A stretch of 64,000 bases of DNA from Sphingomonas aliaeris (lineage in GTDB: Bacteria; Pseudomonadota; Alphaproteobacteria; Sphingomonadales; Sphingomonadaceae), in the NCBI RefSeq assembly GCF_016743815.1, contig NZ_CP061035.1:1056501-1120500 (forward strand), given 5' to 3'. A model generated the notes under the pieces. The model did no database searches, had not been told where the DNA came from, and saw nothing but the letters and a program-made list of their open reading frames with translations. Of this stretch, positions 52,870-62,127 are shown piece by piece (within the stretch, counting starts at the first letter, position 1; each line of letters opens with the position of its first letter). The translations under genes and the position numbers were made by a program.

Positions 52870-53610
52870 ATGCGCATCGTTCCCGCGCTCCTGCCGGTGG
52901 TCATGCCGGCCGCGATCCTGTTGCTCGGCGGCTGCTCGTCCCAGGGCAGTTCGTCCAATAGCAGCGTCGATATCGAAACCGCCGCCGAGCAGGCGCAGAC
53001 CAGCATCGACAATTACGCCGCGACCACGCCCGCCACCGGGCAAGACAGCGTGCCCGTCAATGCGATCGCCCCGTCGGCACCCGGTCTGAACCAGGCCGCG
53101 CCCGTCGCGCCGACGGGACCCCGGCCGACGCCCGCCGCCAGCCTCGCCCCGCTCGATCCGCCCGCGCCCGGCACGCCCGGCGGCCTGCCCGATGATCGCA
53201 CGCCGATCTCCGAAGCGCCCTTCACCCCGGACAGCGCGCAGGGCGCGGCGAACGTCGTCCAGACCTATTACGCGCTGCTGGGCGAGAAGAAGTACCGCCA
53301 GGCCTGGGCCTTGTGGGGCAATGGCGGCAGGGATTCGGGCATGTCCGCCGACGCCTTCGCCGCAAGCTTCGACAAATACAGCGAATATCACGCCAATGTC
53401 GGCGCCCCCGGCCGCATCGATTCGGGCATGAGCCAGCGCCGCGTGACCGTCCCGGTGCAGGTCTATGGCCGGCTGAAGGCGGATGCGAAGCCGGTCTACA
53501 TGCTCGGCACCGTGGTGCTCCACCGCGTCGTCCCCGGCGTCAGCGACGTGAAGGCGGACCAGAGCTGGCATCTTCAATCCGCCGACATCAAGCCCCGGCC
53601 GCGCGGCTGA
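52870..53610 (+). CDS. Lipoprotein of unknown function
   Basis: A 246-residue protein. The leader MRIVPALLPVVMPAAILLLG ends at the lipobox LLGGC. A Pro/Ala-rich linker follows to about residue 115. The C-terminal part (VVQTYYALLGEKKYRQAWAL, WGNGG, FAASFDKYSEYHANV) has the look of a compact alpha/beta (NTF2-like) domain. GAGGTTTCCCCC precedes the ATG. The protein should be anchored in the outer or inner membrane. No specific function can be given. Confidence 0.75.
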   Translation: MRIVPALLPVVMPAAILLLGGCSSQGSSSNSSVDIETAAEQAQTSIDNYAATTPATGQDSVPVNAIAPSAPGLNQAAPVAPTGPRPTPAASLAPLDPPAPGTPGGLPDDRTPISEAPFTPDSAQGAANVVQTYYALLGEKKYRQAWALWGNGGRDSGMSADAFAASFDKYSEYHANVGAPGRIDSGMSQRRVTVPVQVYGRLKADAKPVYMLGTVVLHRVVPGVSDVKADQSWHLQSADIKPRPRG

Positions 53611-53622
53611 CGCGGGCGGGGG

Positions 53623-56262
53623 TCAGGCGGATCGGCGGATCGCGGCGGCGGCGGGGGCGGGCTGGCTCAGCCGCTCCATGTTGAAGTTCTGGGCGAATTC
53701 GATCCCCGCCTTGCCATCCGCCGCCCAGCGCAGCTTCGCCGGGAACATCTGGTCCTCCAGCAATTCGATCAGGATATCGATCCCCGCCGCGTCGCCGTCG
53801 ATCTCGATCCCGTCGATCATCGCGCCCGTCGCCGACATGTTGCGGATCCGCACTTCGCCCTCCGCCCCCTCGGTGGTGATCCGCGCGCTGCGCAGCATCG
53901 ACGATCGCGGGCTGCGGCTCGCCCGGAATCCGACCGCCGTCGCCATCCCGCCCGTCGCCTGCAGATGCTCGATCACCACCGCCGCGCGCGCCGCCTTGCC
54001 ATACACATAGCCCTGGATATGGCTGCACCCCAGGTCGCGGATCAGCTGGATCTCGTCCTGCACCTCGACGCCCTCGGCGGTCGTCTCCATCCCCAGCGTA
54101 TCGGCCAGCGTGACGATCGCCTTGATGATCGCCGCATTGCGGTTGCCCGCGATCGCCGCGCCCTTGACGAAGCTCTGGTCGATCTTGATCTTGTCGAACG
54201 GCGCCTTCTTCAGATAGCCGAGCGACGAATATCCGGTCCCGAAATCGTCCAGCGCCAACCGCACGCCGATCCCCTTCAGCGCCCTGAACATGTTGTCCGA
54301 CGATGCGCTCTCGTTCAGGAACACGCCTTCGGTGATCTCCAGTTCCAGCCGTTCGGCGGGAATGCCCGACCGCGCCAGCGCGCTCGTGACGATCGCCGGC
54401 AATGCCGGATTGGCGAACTGGATCGGCGATACATTCACCGCGACGCGGATCCCGTTCGGCCATGTCGCCGCATCCTCGCAGGCCGTCCGCAGCACCCATT
54501 CGCCGATCGCCTCGATCAGCCCGCAATCCTCCGCGACCGGGATGAAGTCCGCCGGCGATACCGCACCGCGCGTCGGATGATCCCACCGCAGCAGCGCTTC
54601 ATACCCGACGATCCGTTCGCTCCGCGTGCAGACGACCGGCTGATACGCGACATGGAACTCGTCCTGCGCCAGCGCCTTGCGCAGGTCGTCCTCCAGCTGC
54701 TTCCGTTTCTGCGCGCCCAGCAACAGTTCGGCACGATAGAAACGGTGGATCCCGCGCCCATCCGCCTTCGCCGCGTAAAGGGCCAGATCCGCATTGCGAA
54801 CCAGCGTCTCCGAATCCGCTCCATCCTCCGGCGCGATCGCGATGCCGATCGAACAGCCGATCGTGATCGACGATCCATCGATGAAATACGGCTGCGACAA
54901 CGACGCGATGATCGTCCGTGCCAGTTCCGCCAGCCGATCACGATTGGCTTCGCGCGGCAGCACGACCTTGAATTCGTCGCCGCCCAGTCGCCCGACCAGC
55001 CCCGCATCGCCGACGCTGCGTTGCAATCGCTGTCCCACCTGTTTCAACAACGTGTCGCCCGTCTGATGGCCAAGCGTATCGTTCACCGCCTTGAACCTAT
55101 CGAGATCGAGCAGGAACAGGGACGTCGCGCGCGTTCCCGATTGCGGCGCTGCCAGCGTCTGGTCCAGCGACAGCCGCATGCGCTGACGGTTGGCCAGCCC
55201 GGTCAACCCGTCGAACAAGGCGAGGCGGGTAATCTCCGCTTCCGACTGCCGCTTCTGAGTCAGGTCGCTGCCGCTGCCGACAAAGCCCTGGAAGCGGTTC
55301 ATCGCGTCCATCATCGGTCGGCCCGAAATCGACCACCACCGCTCCGCAACGTCGGCGACCGGTCGCACGGAATAGTCCGCAAACGACGTGCGCGACGACA
55401 GATGGAACCCCAGCGTCCGTTCCGTGTCGGGGGACGCGCTATCCACTTTGAAGACCGCGGTCAGCAACTGCCCGATCGCGGACGCGCCGTTGGCCGCCAC
55501 TTCCTCTGCCACCTTGGTCGACAGATAGACGAGACGCCCGTGGCGATCGGTCTGCCAGAACCAGCCGCTGCCGTGATCCTCGAATTCATGGACCAGCCGC
55601 CGCGCCAACGCGTCCTGATTGCTCTGCGCAGCACGCGCCGCCGCCTTGATATGATCCAGCCGCGCCATCCCCGCGATCGTGAATGCGAGACAACCGAAGA
55701 AGGTGATGGCGATACCGCTCATCACTCCGATACCGACCGCAACCATGATCCCGACGACCATCGCCGCAGCAAAGCTCAGCAAGGCCGCGCGAACGGATTG
55801 CATAACCGTGATCGTCACGACGATGGCGCCGAACACCGCGATGAAGTTCGCCAGTTGCCAGATCACGATGTCGATATCGGCCGCCATCCACAGCATCGCG
55901 AACAGCCCGGCGCCGAGCCCGGCTCCCGCTGCCGCGACCAGCCTCACCTGCAGATGTGGCGCAAGGCGGACCGCCCCGATCTTCGCGACCGCCAGCGCCG
56001 CGATCCCCAGGATCAGCGTTATGGCGGCATAGAGGCTGAGCAGAAGCGTGGCTTGCTCGTCCCGTTGCTGCGCCGCCGTCCACAGCATCAGCGCACTGGC
56101 AAGACCTTGGGCGATCAGTGCGGCCGGCCATCCACCGCCGAATTGCGCGAATTGGTGCTGTTGCGTTTCCGATATGCGCTCCTCGTCGGCGCCGAGCATC
56201 AGGTCGCTCCACACCTTCTTGGCGATGAGAGGGATCGATGATGGGGATGGGAGGCTGCGCAT
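53623..56262 (-). CDS. Membrane GGDEF-EAL-PilZ c-di-GMP protein
   Basis: An 879-residue protein. Residues about 45-200 form five or six membrane helices, and residues about 215-345 a PAS-like domain (GSGWFWQTDRHGRLVYLSTK). A GGDEF domain follows with GRLGGDEFKVV at about 427. The EAL domain has YEALLRWDHP at about 555, NVSPIQFANP, EITEG and DDFGTGYSSLGYLKKAPFDK. A C-terminal PilZ-like part has VRIRNMSATGAMIDG. Both the cyclase motif and the phosphodiesterase residues look intact, while the inhibitory RxxD site is not visible. It should control or sense c-di-GMP, a usual regulator of EPS and biofilm. Confidence 0.9.
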   Translation of the reverse strand: MRSLPSPSSIPLIAKKVWSDLMLGADEERISETQQHQFAQFGGGWPAALIAQGLASALMLWTAAQQRDEQATLLLSLYAAITLILGIAALAVAKIGAVRLAPHLQVRLVAAAGAGLGAGLFAMLWMAADIDIVIWQLANFIAVFGAIVVTITVMQSVRAALLSFAAAMVVGIMVAVGIGVMSGIAITFFGCLAFTIAGMARLDHIKAAARAAQSNQDALARRLVHEFEDHGSGWFWQTDRHGRLVYLSTKVAEEVAANGASAIGQLLTAVFKVDSASPDTERTLGFHLSSRTSFADYSVRPVADVAERWWSISGRPMMDAMNRFQGFVGSGSDLTQKRQSEAEITRLALFDGLTGLANRQRMRLSLDQTLAAPQSGTRATSLFLLDLDRFKAVNDTLGHQTGDTLLKQVGQRLQRSVGDAGLVGRLGGDEFKVVLPREANRDRLAELARTIIASLSQPYFIDGSSITIGCSIGIAIAPEDGADSETLVRNADLALYAAKADGRGIHRFYRAELLLGAQKRKQLEDDLRKALAQDEFHVAYQPVVCTRSERIVGYEALLRWDHPTRGAVSPADFIPVAEDCGLIEAIGEWVLRTACEDAATWPNGIRVAVNVSPIQFANPALPAIVTSALARSGIPAERLELEITEGVFLNESASSDNMFRALKGIGVRLALDDFGTGYSSLGYLKKAPFDKIKIDQSFVKGAAIAGNRNAAIIKAIVTLADTLGMETTAEGVEVQDEIQLIRDLGCSHIQGYVYGKAARAAVVIEHLQATGGMATAVGFRASRSPRSSMLRSARITTEGAEGEVRIRNMSATGAMIDGIEIDGDAAGIDILIELLEDQMFPAKLRWAADGKAGIEFAQNFNMERLSQPAPAAAAIRRSA

Positions 56263-56408
56263 CTATCCGTTGGCGTAACGAAACAGGTTTGGGAAATGCT
56301 TTCCGGGTCTGGTTAAAAGGAAGTTACGCCACCAAAACGGGTGAAATACTTGGCCCCGCCGCCGCTCCCGCATATGGAGACGTCGATCCGTACGCCCGAG
56401 GACTATCC

Positions 56409-57932
56409 ATGACGACCATCATCCGTGAAGCCGACTTGATCGAAAGCGTCGCCGACGCGTTGCAGTTTATCAGTTATTTCCATCCGATGGATTACATCCG
56501 CGCGCTCGGCGAGGCGTATGAAGCCGAGCAATCGCCCGCCGCCAAGGACGCGATCGCGCAGATCCTCACCAACAGCCGCATGTGCGCGGAGGGGCATCGA
56601 CCGATTTGCCAGGATACCGGCATCGTAAACGTATTCGTCAAATGGGGTATGGATTGCCGCTTCGACGACACGAGCCGGTCGTTGCAGGAGATCGTCGATC
56701 AAGGCGTGCGGCTCGCCTACCTCAATCCCGAGAACAAGCTGCGCGCATCTGTTCTGGCGGATCCGGCATTCACGCGGCGCAACACGAAGGACAACACCCC
56801 CTGCGTCCTCCACGTCGAGATGGTTCCCGGCGCCACCGTCTCGGTGGACGTTGCGGCGAAGGGCGGCGGGAGCGAGAACAAGTCGAAGTTCAAGATGATG
56901 AATCCCAGCGACTCCATCGTCGATTGGGTGCTGGAGATGTTGCCGCAGATGGGGGCCGGCTGGTGCCCGCCCGGCATGCTTGGCATCGGCATCGGCGGCA
57001 CGGCGGAACATTGCGTGTTGCTGGCCAAGCAGGCGCTGATGGAGCCGATCGACATGGGGCCGCTCAAGGCGCGCGGACCGAAGACCGATATCGAGGCGCT
57101 GCGCATCGAGATATTCGACAAGGTGAACGCACTCGGCATCGGCGCACAGGGGCTAGGCGGGCTTTCGACGATCCTGGATGTCAAGATTCTGGATGCGCCG
57201 TGTCATGCCGCGGGCAAGCCGGTCGCGATGATCCCCAATTGCGCCGCGACCCGACACGCGCACTTTACGCTGGACGGTTCGGGTCCTGCTTTACTCGAAG
57301 CGCCTGATTTGAACGAATGGCCGAAGGTCGACTGGAAGCCCGATCAGGCAGCGATCCGCGTCGATCTGGACGCATTGACGCCTGAGATCGTCGCCACCTG
57401 GAAGCAGGGCGACCGTTTGTTGTTGAATGGCAAGATGCTCACCGGACGCGATGCGGCGCACAAGCGGATCAAGGACATGCTGGATGCGGGCGAGCCGCTG
57501 CCGGTCGAGTTCGCCGGCCGCGTGATCTACTATGTCGGTCCGGTCGATCCGGTAGGCGAAGAAGTGGTCGGACCGGCCGGTCCCACGACGGCGACCCGTA
57601 TGGACAAGTTCACCCGGATGATGCTCGGTCAGGGGCTGCTGGCGATGGTCGGCAAGGCGGAACGCGGCGCGGATGCGACCAATGCGATCGCCGAAGCGAA
57701 ATCTGCTTATCTGATGGCTGTCGGCGGCGCCGCCTATCTCGTCGCTCGCGCAATCAAGGGCAGCAAGGTCGTGGGCTTTGCCGACCTCGGCATGGAAGCG
57801 ATCTACGAATTCGAGGTTCGGGATTTTCCGGTGACGGTGGCGGTCGATAGTGAAGGCCAGAATGTTCATCAACTGGCGCCGCTTGTGTGGAAGGAGAAGA
57901 TCGCGCGCGAGCGGTTGCTCGAGCGGGCGTGA
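56409..57932 (+). CDS. Class I fumarate hydratase
   Basis: A 507-residue iron-sulfur fumarase (FumA/FumB type) that hydrates fumarate to malate in the TCA cycle. HRPICQDTGIVNVFVKWG carries one cluster Cys. NKSKFKMMNPSDSIVDWVLE, GMLGIGIGGTAEHCVLLAKQ and IGAQGLGGLST follow. The C-terminal beta domain has GRDAAHKRI and VGPVDPVGEEVVGPAGPTTA. The ATG at 56409 starts the canonical N terminus; the open frame before it is not protein-like. The stop overlaps the next start (TGATG). Confidence 0.92.
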   Translation: MTTIIREADLIESVADALQFISYFHPMDYIRALGEAYEAEQSPAAKDAIAQILTNSRMCAEGHRPICQDTGIVNVFVKWGMDCRFDDTSRSLQEIVDQGVRLAYLNPENKLRASVLADPAFTRRNTKDNTPCVLHVEMVPGATVSVDVAAKGGGSENKSKFKMMNPSDSIVDWVLEMLPQMGAGWCPPGMLGIGIGGTAEHCVLLAKQALMEPIDMGPLKARGPKTDIEALRIEIFDKVNALGIGAQGLGGLSTILDVKILDAPCHAAGKPVAMIPNCAATRHAHFTLDGSGPALLEAPDLNEWPKVDWKPDQAAIRVDLDALTPEIVATWKQGDRLLLNGKMLTGRDAAHKRIKDMLDAGEPLPVEFAGRVIYYVGPVDPVGEEVVGPAGPTTATRMDKFTRMMLGQGLLAMVGKAERGADATNAIAEAKSAYLMAVGGAAYLVARAIKGSKVVGFADLGMEAIYEFEVRDFPVTVAVDSEGQNVHQLAPLVWKEKIARERLLERA

Positions 57933-58843
57933 TGATCTGGGTCCCGGCGACCCTGTTCGCCGGGGCTTTGCAGGCATGGCGGACGGCGGTGCAGCGCCGT
58001 GTCAGCAAGGGCATGTCGGTCAATGCGGCGGGGCTCGTACGTTATCTGTACGGCCTGCCGTTTGCCGTCGCGATCGCCGGAACATATCAATGGGTGATCG
58101 CGCCGCTGCCGCACTTCCCAAGTATCGGCAGCCACTTCCTGCTATTCTGCGCCGCCGGGGGGATCGCGCAGATCATCGCGACCAACCTGTTGCTGATGGC
58201 GTTCGAGGAACGGAACTTCGTCGTGGGTACGGCCTATTCGAAGACCGAGGCGGTGCAGAGCGCGTTGCTGTCGGTCGTCCTGCTGGGTGACCGGCTTGCC
58301 CCCTTGGTCTGGCTCGGAATCGCGAGCGGTGTGGCCGGGGTGATGATCCTGTCGACCGGGGGCAAGCGGATGGGGCCGCGTGAGCTGTTTCGCGCAATCG
58401 GTCAGAGATGCGCAATCTACGGCATCGCGTCGGGGCTTTTCTTCGCCTTGACGACGATCGGTATCCGGCGCGCGACGATGGAGATCGGGACGGACGACCA
58501 TATCCGCGCCGGCGTGCTCACGCTGGCTGCGACGGTGCTGATCCAGACGGTCTTGCAGGGCGGCTATCTGGTGTGGCGCGAACGCGATCAGGTCGCCTTG
58601 GTATTCGCCAACTGGCGCGTCGCCGGACAGGTCGGCTTGATGTCGTCGCTTGGATCTGCGTGCTGGTTCACGGCCTTCGCATCGGCACCGGTCGCGCTGG
58701 TCCGGATCGTCGGACAGGTCGAGATCGCGTTCACGATGGCGTTCGCGCATTTCTATTTGGGCGAGCGGATGGCACGCAGCGAAGGCGTGGGATTGATCCT
58801 GGTCGCGATCGGGGTCGTGCTGGCCTTGGCGGGGGCGCTGTAG
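57932..58843 (+). CDS. DMT-superfamily (EamA) transporter
   Basis: A 303-residue protein with ten predicted helices in two EamA repeats. GTAYSKTEAVQSALLSVVLL and LGERMARSEGVGLILVAIGV show the repeat ends. Its ATG overlaps the fumarase stop, so the two genes are co-transcribed. The family exports or imports small metabolites such as amino acids or sugars. The link to fumarase might mean organic-acid transport, which is only a guess. Confidence 0.82.
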   Translation: MIWVPATLFAGALQAWRTAVQRRVSKGMSVNAAGLVRYLYGLPFAVAIAGTYQWVIAPLPHFPSIGSHFLLFCAAGGIAQIIATNLLLMAFEERNFVVGTAYSKTEAVQSALLSVVLLGDRLAPLVWLGIASGVAGVMILSTGGKRMGPRELFRAIGQRCAIYGIASGLFFALTTIGIRRATMEIGTDDHIRAGVLTLAATVLIQTVLQGGYLVWRERDQVALVFANWRVAGQVGLMSSLGSACWFTAFASAPVALVRIVGQVEIAFTMAFAHFYLGERMARSEGVGLILVAIGVVLALAGAL

Positions 58844-58861
58844 CGTCGCCCCCGCGACCGC

Positions 58862-59512
58862 CTAGAGTACGGCGGCTACCAACTGCTTGAACGCCTCTGC
58901 GCGGTGGCTGATCGCCTGCTTCGCCGCCTGATCCATCTCCGCGAAGGTCTGGGCCTGCCCATCCGGCACGAATACCGGATCATAGCCGAAGCCCAGATCG
59001 CCACGGGGCGGCCAGGTCAGCATGCCATCTGCGCGTCCTTCAAACCATTCGACGTGACCGTCCGGCCAGGCGAGCGCGAGCACGCTGACAAAATGCGCCC
59101 GGCGGCTGATATCGGGACCCAAGGCGGCCAGTTTGTCCTCGACCTTGCCCATCGCCAACATCCAGTCGCGTGTGCCATCGGGCGTTTCGGCCCAGTTGGC
59201 GGTATAGACGCCGGGGTCGCCGTTCAGCGCGTCGACGCACAGGCCGCTATCGTCGGCAAGCGCGGGAAGGCCCGACAGGTCGGCCGCCTGCATCGCCTTC
59301 AGTTCGGCATTTGCGACGAACGTGGTGCCGGTTTCCTCGGGTTCGGGCAGATCGAGTTCGGCCGCTGAAACAGGTTCGATCCCGAAGGGGCCGAGCAGTT
59401 CGCGGATCTCGCGAACCTTGCCCGCATTGTGGCTGGCGATCACCAGCTTGCCGGGTTTCAGCTTTCGGATCGCCTGCGGGATGTCACCCAGAGAACCATC
59501 GCTTGCGCTCAT
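58862..59512 (-). CDS. rdgB: Non-canonical purine NTP pyrophosphatase (RdgB/HAM1)
   Basis: A 216-residue nucleotide-pool cleaning enzyme that hydrolyses ITP, dITP and [22 protein letters not shown] is the substrate-binding loop. [18 protein letters not shown] and [20 protein letters not shown] hold the metal-binding acids, and [15 protein letters not shown] the base pocket. The start overlaps the rph stop (ATGA), the usual alphaproteobacterial order rph-rdgB. The first 15 residues are not conserved-looking. Confidence 0.93.
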   Translation of the reverse strand: MSASDGSLGDIPQAIRKLKPGKLVIASHNAGKVREIRELLGPFGIEPVSAAELDLPEPEETGTTFVANAELKAMQAADLSGLPALADDSGLCVDALNGDPGVYTANWAETPDGTRDWMLAMGKVEDKLAALGPDISRRAHFVSVLALAWPDGHVEWFEGRADGMLTWPPRGDLGFGYDPVFVPDGQAQTFAEMDQAAKQAISHRAEAFKQLVAAVL

Positions 59513-60226
59513 TTTGCCACTGCCTTCGCTTGTGCCGCGAAGATATCCGCGCAGCCGATACGAGCCAAACGCAGCAGGCGCAAAAGAGCTTCCTCGTCAT
59601 AGGTCGCGCCCTCTGCGGTCGCCTGAGCCTCCGCGATGTTGCCGTTTTCGAGCAATACGAAATTGGCGTCGGCATCCGCAGACGAGATCCTCGATATAAT
59701 CGAGGTCGAGCACCGGCGTGCCCTGATAGATGCCGCAACTGATCGCCGCGACCTTCTGCGTCAGCGGATCGGCGGTCAGCTTGCCGCTGGCGAGCAGTCC
59801 GTCGATGGCGAGCCGCAAGGCGACCCATGCGCCCGAGATCGACGCGGTCCGCGTGCCGCCGTCCGCCTGGATCACGTCGCAATCGAGCACGATCTGGCGT
59901 TCGCCGAGCAGCTTCATATCGGTGACGGCGCGCAGCGACCTGCCGATCAGCCGCTGGATTTCCTGCGTCCGGCCGGACTGCTTGCCCTTCGCCGCTTCGC
60001 GATTGTTGCGCGTATTCGTTGCGCGCGGCAGCATGCCATATTCCGCCGTAACCCAGCCTTCGCCCTTGCCACGCATGAAAGGCGGCACCTTTTCCTCGAC
60101 GGAAGCTGTGACCAGCACCTTGGTATCGCCGAAGCCGATCAGCACCGACCCCTCGGCATGCTTGGTGAAGCGCGGTTCGATCGTGATGCTGCGCATTTGG
60201 TCGGGCGTGCGGCCGGATGGGCGCAT
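59509..60226 (-). pseudogene. rph: Ribonuclease PH, frameshifted near the C terminus as sequenced
   Basis: From ATG 60226 the protein is a normal RNase [62 protein letters not shown] and [12 protein letters not shown]. Near 59684-59688 one surplus base switches the frame; the rest, beginning [20 protein letters not shown], continues in the next frame to the stop at 59509. Without the extra base the protein is about 238 residues, the usual size. RNase PH trims tRNA 3' ends by phosphorolysis. A similar natural frameshift (rph-1) exists in E. coli K-12, so a real mutation is possible. Confidence 0.88.
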
Positions 60227-60504
60227 GATATATCTCCGTAGGCAATAGTTTGGCCGTGCCGTAGTGGGTGCCGTTGACCGTGTCACCCCCGGGTCACCCC
60301 ACGGAGCAGCCGGCGAAGTTCACAGAAAGTCACACGGTATCGGTCCTCTCCAACGCATCCAGCGAGCCACAGCACTCGTTGGACCGCGCAGTACCGTTTC
60401 AACGATTTACCAACATTGCAAGTCCACTCGGCCATCGTCGGCCGGCGACATCGCGCGGGAGATGTGCCGTTGAGCCTGCCGACGATCTCCCCCATATCAT
60501 CGGC
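60227..60504. promoter_or_regulatory. Divergent control region between rph and hrcA
   Basis: 278 bases between the divergent rph-rdgB and hrcA-grpE operons. It must contain promoters for both. I looked for the CIRCE element (TTAGCACTC-N9-GAGTGCTAA) and found only an isolated AGCACTC at about 60370-60376, not a pair. No small gene was recognised. Confidence 0.35.
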
Positions 60505-61557
60505 ATGCCCGTTCCACCGATCAGCGACCTGAACGACCGCGCCCGCGACGTGTTTCGCGTGGTGGTGGAGAGTTACCTGCACACCGGTGCGCCGACAGGG
60601 TCGCGGACGATCGCGCAGCGGTCGGGGCTGAACCTGTCGCCGGCGTCGATCCGCAACGTGATGCAGGATCTGGAGGAACTGGGCCTGATCGCGGCACCGC
60701 ACACCAGCGCGGGGCGGTTGCCGACCGAATCCGGGCTGCGGCTGTTCGTCGACGGAATGATGCAGGCGCTGGAGCCCAATGCGGAAGAACGGTCCGCGAT
60801 CGAGCGGCAGGTGACGCAGCCCGGCCCCGTCGAGGCGGCGCTGGCCGCGACCACGGCGGCACTGTCGGGCCTGTCCGCCTGTGCCGGACTGGTGATGGTG
60901 CCGAAGCGCGAACTCGTCCTGCGGCAGATGAGCTTCGTCCCGCTATCGCAGGACAAGGCGCTCGCGGTGCTGGTAAGCGAGGAAGGTGCCGTCGAGAATC
61001 GCGTGATCGACCTGGCACATGGCGTCGATCCGTCCGTCCTGGTGCAGGCCGGCAACTACATGACGGCGATGCTGTCGGGCCTGACTTTGTCCGAGGCGCG
61101 CGAGAAGATCGGGCGGGAGATCGGCGAGGAGCGTGCGATGCTGGACGATGCCGCGCGCACGCTGATCGAGCGTGGGCTGGCGGTGTGGAGCGAGGATGGC
61201 GATCGCCGTCCGGTGTTGATCGTACGCGGTCAGGGGCGGTTGATCGACGCGGCGGATGCGGTGCAGTTGCAGCGGATCACCGAATTGCTCGACGATCTGG
61301 AGGGCAAGCAGGAGATTGCCGAACTGCTGGACAGTGCGAGCGCGGGGGACGCGACGCGCATATTCATCGGCGCGGAGAACAAATTATTCTCCCTGTCCGG
61401 ATCGTCGGTGATCGCGAAACCGTTCCGCGGACTGGACGGCCGGGTGGTCGGCGTTGTCGGCGTGATCGGGCCGACGCGGTTGAACTATGCCCGCGTCGTG
61501 CCCATGGTGGATTTCACGGCCGCGACGCTCGCCAGACTGGTGGGCCGCGGCGCTTAG
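60505..61557 (+). CDS. hrcA: Heat-inducible transcription repressor HrcA
   Basis: A 350-residue repressor of heat-shock operons, which binds CIRCE and is stabilised by GroEL. The N-terminal winged helix has DRARDVFRVVVESYLHTGAP, GSRTIAQRSGLNLSPASIRN and VMQDLEELGLIAAPHTSAGR. The GAF-like C-terminal part ends VVGVVGVIGPTRLNYARVVP. The frame is open for 79 codons before the ATG at 60505, but that segment is not protein-like. It is followed by grpE, the classic hrcA-grpE order. Confidence 0.93.
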   Translation: MPVPPISDLNDRARDVFRVVVESYLHTGAPTGSRTIAQRSGLNLSPASIRNVMQDLEELGLIAAPHTSAGRLPTESGLRLFVDGMMQALEPNAEERSAIERQVTQPGPVEAALAATTAALSGLSACAGLVMVPKRELVLRQMSFVPLSQDKALAVLVSEEGAVENRVIDLAHGVDPSVLVQAGNYMTAMLSGLTLSEAREKIGREIGEERAMLDDAARTLIERGLAVWSEDGDRRPVLIVRGQGRLIDAADAVQLQRITELLDDLEGKQEIAELLDSASAGDATRIFIGAENKLFSLSGSSVIAKPFRGLDGRVVGVVGVIGPTRLNYARVVPMVDFTAATLARLVGRGA

Positions 61558-61581
61558 ATTTTGGGATTTCGGAAGAGCACG

Positions 61582-62127
61582 ATGATCGAAGACGACAAGA
61601 TTGCGACAGACGGCGCGGACCTGCGCGAGGAAACCGCCGAAGCGGCACCCGAAGTGGCGCAGCACGACCGCGTGAAGGAACTGGAAGGCGAATTGGCCGA
61701 GACCAAGCAGTCGCTGCTTTATGCCCATGCCGAGGCGCAGAACATCCGCCGCCGCGCCGAGAAGGAAGCGCAGGACGCGCGCGCTTATGCCGCGACGGCG
61801 TTCGCGCGCGACCTGTTGTCGGTCGCGGACAATCTCGCACGTGGCCTGGAAGCCATTCCGGCCGAATTGCGTGGCGACGAAAAGATGAAGGGTCTGGTCG
61901 CCGGGCTGGAAGCGACCGGCCGCGAACTGGATTCGGTGTTCGCGCGGCACGGCATCACCAAGATGACCGTGATGGGCGAAACGCTCGATCCGAACCGCCA
62001 CCAGGCGATGTTCGAACTGCCGAGCGACGAGAAGCCCGGCACGGTAGTCCAGGAGATGCAGGCTGGCTATATGATCAAGGACCGCCTGCTGCGTCCGGCA
62101 TTGGTGGGCGTGGCCAAGGCGGGTTGA
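61582..62127 (+). CDS. grpE: Nucleotide exchange factor GrpE
   Basis: A 181-residue DnaK cochaperone. The acidic N-terminal tail leads into a long coiled coil (RVKELEGELAETKQSLLYAH AEAQNIRRRAEKEAQD as two adjoining pieces). The C-terminal beta domain has TLDPNRHQAMFELPSDEKPG and VVQEMQAGYMIKDRLLRPAL. It lies 24 bases after hrcA. Its stop overlaps a TTG start of the following CobT-like gene, so that gene is translationally coupled to it. Confidence 0.94.
   Translation: MIEDDKIATDGADLREETAEAAPEVAQHDRVKELEGELAETKQSLLYAHAEAQNIRRRAEKEAQDARAYAATAFARDLLSVADNLARGLEAIPAELRGDEKMKGLVAGLEATGRELDSVFARHGITKMTVMGETLDPNRHQAMFELPSDEKPGTVVQEMQAGYMIKDRLLRPALVGVAKAG

Noticed and set aside
53965..56241. 758-codon plus-strand open frame opposite the GGDEF-EAL gene
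   Set aside because: Low-complexity Arg/Gln-rich translation with no motif, opposite a fully supported multidomain protein.
60360..60385. Possible CIRCE element upstream of hrcA
   Set aside because: Only one AGCACTC half is present; the inverted GAGTGCTAA half is missing at the required spacing.
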